DNA of 64,000 bases from Rhizobiales bacterium NRL2 (GTDB lineage: Bacteria; Pseudomonadota; Alphaproteobacteria; Minwuiales; Minwuiaceae). A model generated the notes under the pieces. That model saw only the letters and a list, made by a program, of their open reading frames with translations. It had not been told where the DNA came from and did not search any database. This document shows, in pieces, positions 62,672-64,000 of the stretch (positions within the stretch are counted from its first letter, which is position 1; every line of letters starts with the position of its first letter). The position numbers were made by a program, and so were the translations under genes. The DNA is taken from assembly GCA_001664005.1 (NCBI GenBank), contig CP016093.1, positions 4,579,031-4,643,030 of the forward strand, written 5' to 3'.

Positions 62672-64000
62672 CAGCCCCGCCTGGCCCGGAGGACGTAATC
62701 GCTGCCATCGCGGCGGAGACGGATGGCCCAGCGTTCGCGCACCGCGAGCAGCAGCGGTTCGACCTCCCGGACCAGCGAGACCCGCCGGCCGTTCACGTCG
62801 ACGATGACGTCGCCGGGCCGGACGCCGAGCCGCGCGGCCTGGGAGCCGCGCCGGACGCGAAGCACGACCACGCCGCGGTCCGGGCCGGCGAAGCCGATCT
62901 CCTCGATCAGGGCCGGCGAAAGGTTGGCGAGTTCGGCGCCCTGCAGGGGATGCGCTTCCTCAAGCAGCGTGACGTTGCGCGGCGGCACCTCCGGCGCCCG
63001 CTGCAGCGGCAGTTGCACGTCCAGTGCGCTGCCGCGGCGCCAGACGTCCAGATCGACGACGTCGCCCACCGACCGGGTGGCGAGGCGGAACTGGAAATCG
63101 GCCGGGTTCGCCACCGGCCGGCCGTCGAAGGCGAGGATGACGTCGCCGGTCTGCAGCCCGGCGCGTTCGGCGGGACCGCCGGGATAGATGTCGGCCACCA
63201 GAACGCCGCCAGGGCGCGCGCGCCCCAACCCTTCGGCGATGTCGGCGGTCAGCTCCTGGCCGCTCATGCCGATCCAGGGCCGGACGATCCCCCGGCCCGA
63301 GCGCGCGCCCTCGACCACGGCGCGCACCAGGGCGGCGGGAATGGCGAAGCCGATGCCGTGGCTGCCGCCCGAGCGGGAGAAGATCGCCGTGTTGATGCCG
63401 GCCAGCCGGCCGTCGAGGGTCACCAGCGCGCCGCCGGAATTGCCGGGATTGATCGCTGCATCGGTCTGGATGAAGTTCTGCGGCCCACCGGCGCCGGTCA
63501 CGCGGCTGCGCCCCAGGCCCGAGACAATGCCGCTGGTCACCGTCTGGCCCACGCCGAAGGGGTTGCCGATCGCCAGCACGATGTCGCCCACCTTCAGCGT
63601 GTCGGAGTCCCGGAAGGCCAGCACCGGCAGATCCAGATCCTCGCGCTCCAGGCGCAGTACGGCCAGGTCGGATTCCTTGTCGGTGAGCACGATCTCGGCG
63701 GCGAACTCCCGCCGGTCGTGCAGCACCACGGTGATGTCGTCGGCGTCCTCGATGACATGCGCGTTGGTGACGATCAGACCCGAGGGATCGACGATCACCC
63801 CGGAGCCCAGTGAGGGCACCTCCTGCTCGCGCGCGCCGCCGCCGAAGGCGTCGCCGAAGAAACGGCGGAAGAACGGGTCGTCAAGCAGGGGGTTGGCGCG
63901 CCGGCGCACCATGCGCTTGGCGTAGATGTTGACCACCGCGGGCGCCGTCTTCTCCACCACCGGCGCGAAGGAAAGCATCATCTCCGTGCGGTCGCCGGGC
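62671..64000 (-). CDS. Do-family periplasmic serine endoprotease, N-terminus outside the window
   Basis: A DegP/DegQ/HtrA-type protease. The frame is open to base 64000 (PGDRTEMMLSFAPVVEK), so the ATG at 63981 is internal and the signal peptide is missing. The triad is visible: His in VTNAHVIEDADD, Asp in DKESDLAVLRLE and Ser in INPGNSGGALVT. Two PDZ domains follow (AERAGLQTGDVILAFDGRPV; AARLGVRPGDVIVDVNGR). The family performs periplasmic quality control. It is the first visible gene of the rarA-crcB operon. Confidence 0.93.
   Translation of the reverse strand, partial: PGDRTEMMLSFAPVVEKTAPAVVNIYAKRMVRRRANPLLDDPFFRRFFGDAFGGGAREQEVPSLGSGVIVDPSGLIVTNAHVIEDADDITVVLHDRREFAAEIVLTDKESDLAVLRLEREDLDLPVLAFRDSDTLKVGDIVLAIGNPFGVGQTVTSGIVSGLGRSRVTGAGGPQNFIQTDAAINPGNSGGALVTLDGRLAGINTAIFSRSGGSHGIGFAIPAALVRAVVEGARSGRGIVRPWIGMSGQELTADIAEGLGRARPGGVLVADIYPGGPAERAGLQTGDVILAFDGRPVANPADFQFRLATRSVGDVVDLDVWRRGSALDVQLPLQRAPEVPPRNVTLLEEAHPLQGAELANLSPALIEEIGFAGPDRGVVVLRVRRGSQAARLGVRPGDVIVDVNGRRVSLVREVEPLLLAVRERWAIRLRRDGSDYVLRARRG

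Overview
The window is a gene-dense, high-GC chromosomal segment of a Gram-negative bacterium, most likely an alphaproteobacterium of the broad Rhodospirillales type. Support comes from the strong GC bias at third codon positions, the hisB-hisH-hisA-hisF order, an Irr/Fur-superfamily-like box in front of katG, an ScfR/RamB-type regulator, many Tat-exported proteins and GC-rich intergenic palindromes. This placement is inferred from gene content, not from a marker gene. No rRNA, tRNA, CRISPR array, prophage or insertion sequence was recognised.

Layout. 1-6150: an EF-G-like GTPase (cut by the left edge), a 2-keto-4-pentenoate hydratase-like protein, a membrane histidine kinase, the MsrP reductase and a MaoC-type protein. 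6168-9716: histidine operon hisB-hisH-GNAT-hisA-hisF, interrupted by a palindromic element before hisF. 9733-12420: a tiny membrane protein, then an L,D-transpeptidase and a YcbK/MepK-type peptidase with a strong terminator. 12440-14625: katG, broken by a one-base frameshift, behind an Irr-like box. 14910-19538: complete napEFDABC operon for periplasmic nitrate reduction. 19611-21151: epoxide hydrolase and nucleoside deoxyribosyltransferase-like genes. 21170-26587 (minus): coiled-coil protein, symporter-histidine kinase fusion with a small membrane partner and a CheY-like regulator, and an ScfR-type regulator. 26800-32160: a complete branched-chain-type ABC importer ending in a 69-residue HisKA-like protein without the phospho-acceptor histidine.

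32213-40870 (minus): membrane protein, four-PAS kinase, CmcJ/NvfI-type oxidoreductase, trypsin-like protease, hybrid kinase and an NtrC-type regulator. 41072-48668: three consecutive hotdog thioesterases, an M3 oligoendopeptidase, an enoyl-CoA hydratase and a three-polypeptide acyl-CoA carboxylase, nearly all joined by 4-base stop/start overlaps. 48804-53026 (minus): RND efflux pump and adaptor. 53132-59954: a small unknown protein, alpha/beta hydrolase, a second hydratase-like protein, photolyase (apparently starting at CTG), cysteine synthase, AlaX editing protein, mercaptopyruvate sulfurtransferase and an acetyltransferase. 59964-64000 (minus): operon of a Do-family protease (cut by the right edge), rarA, crcB and a pseudouridine synthase.

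How it fits together. The cell appears to respire nitrate in the periplasm, import amino or organic acids through a Tat-exported binding protein, and degrade acyl-CoAs by a carboxylase/hydratase route. It invests heavily in two-component signalling: four histidine kinases, two response regulators and one kinase-like fragment in 64 kb. The most unusual points are the Asp-substituted stand-alone HisKA protein at the end of the liv operon, the EF-G paralogue lacking the catalytic His after the G3 motif, the split carboxylase alpha subunit, the tandem hotdog/M3-peptidase operon, the broken katG and the CTG-initiated photolyase.
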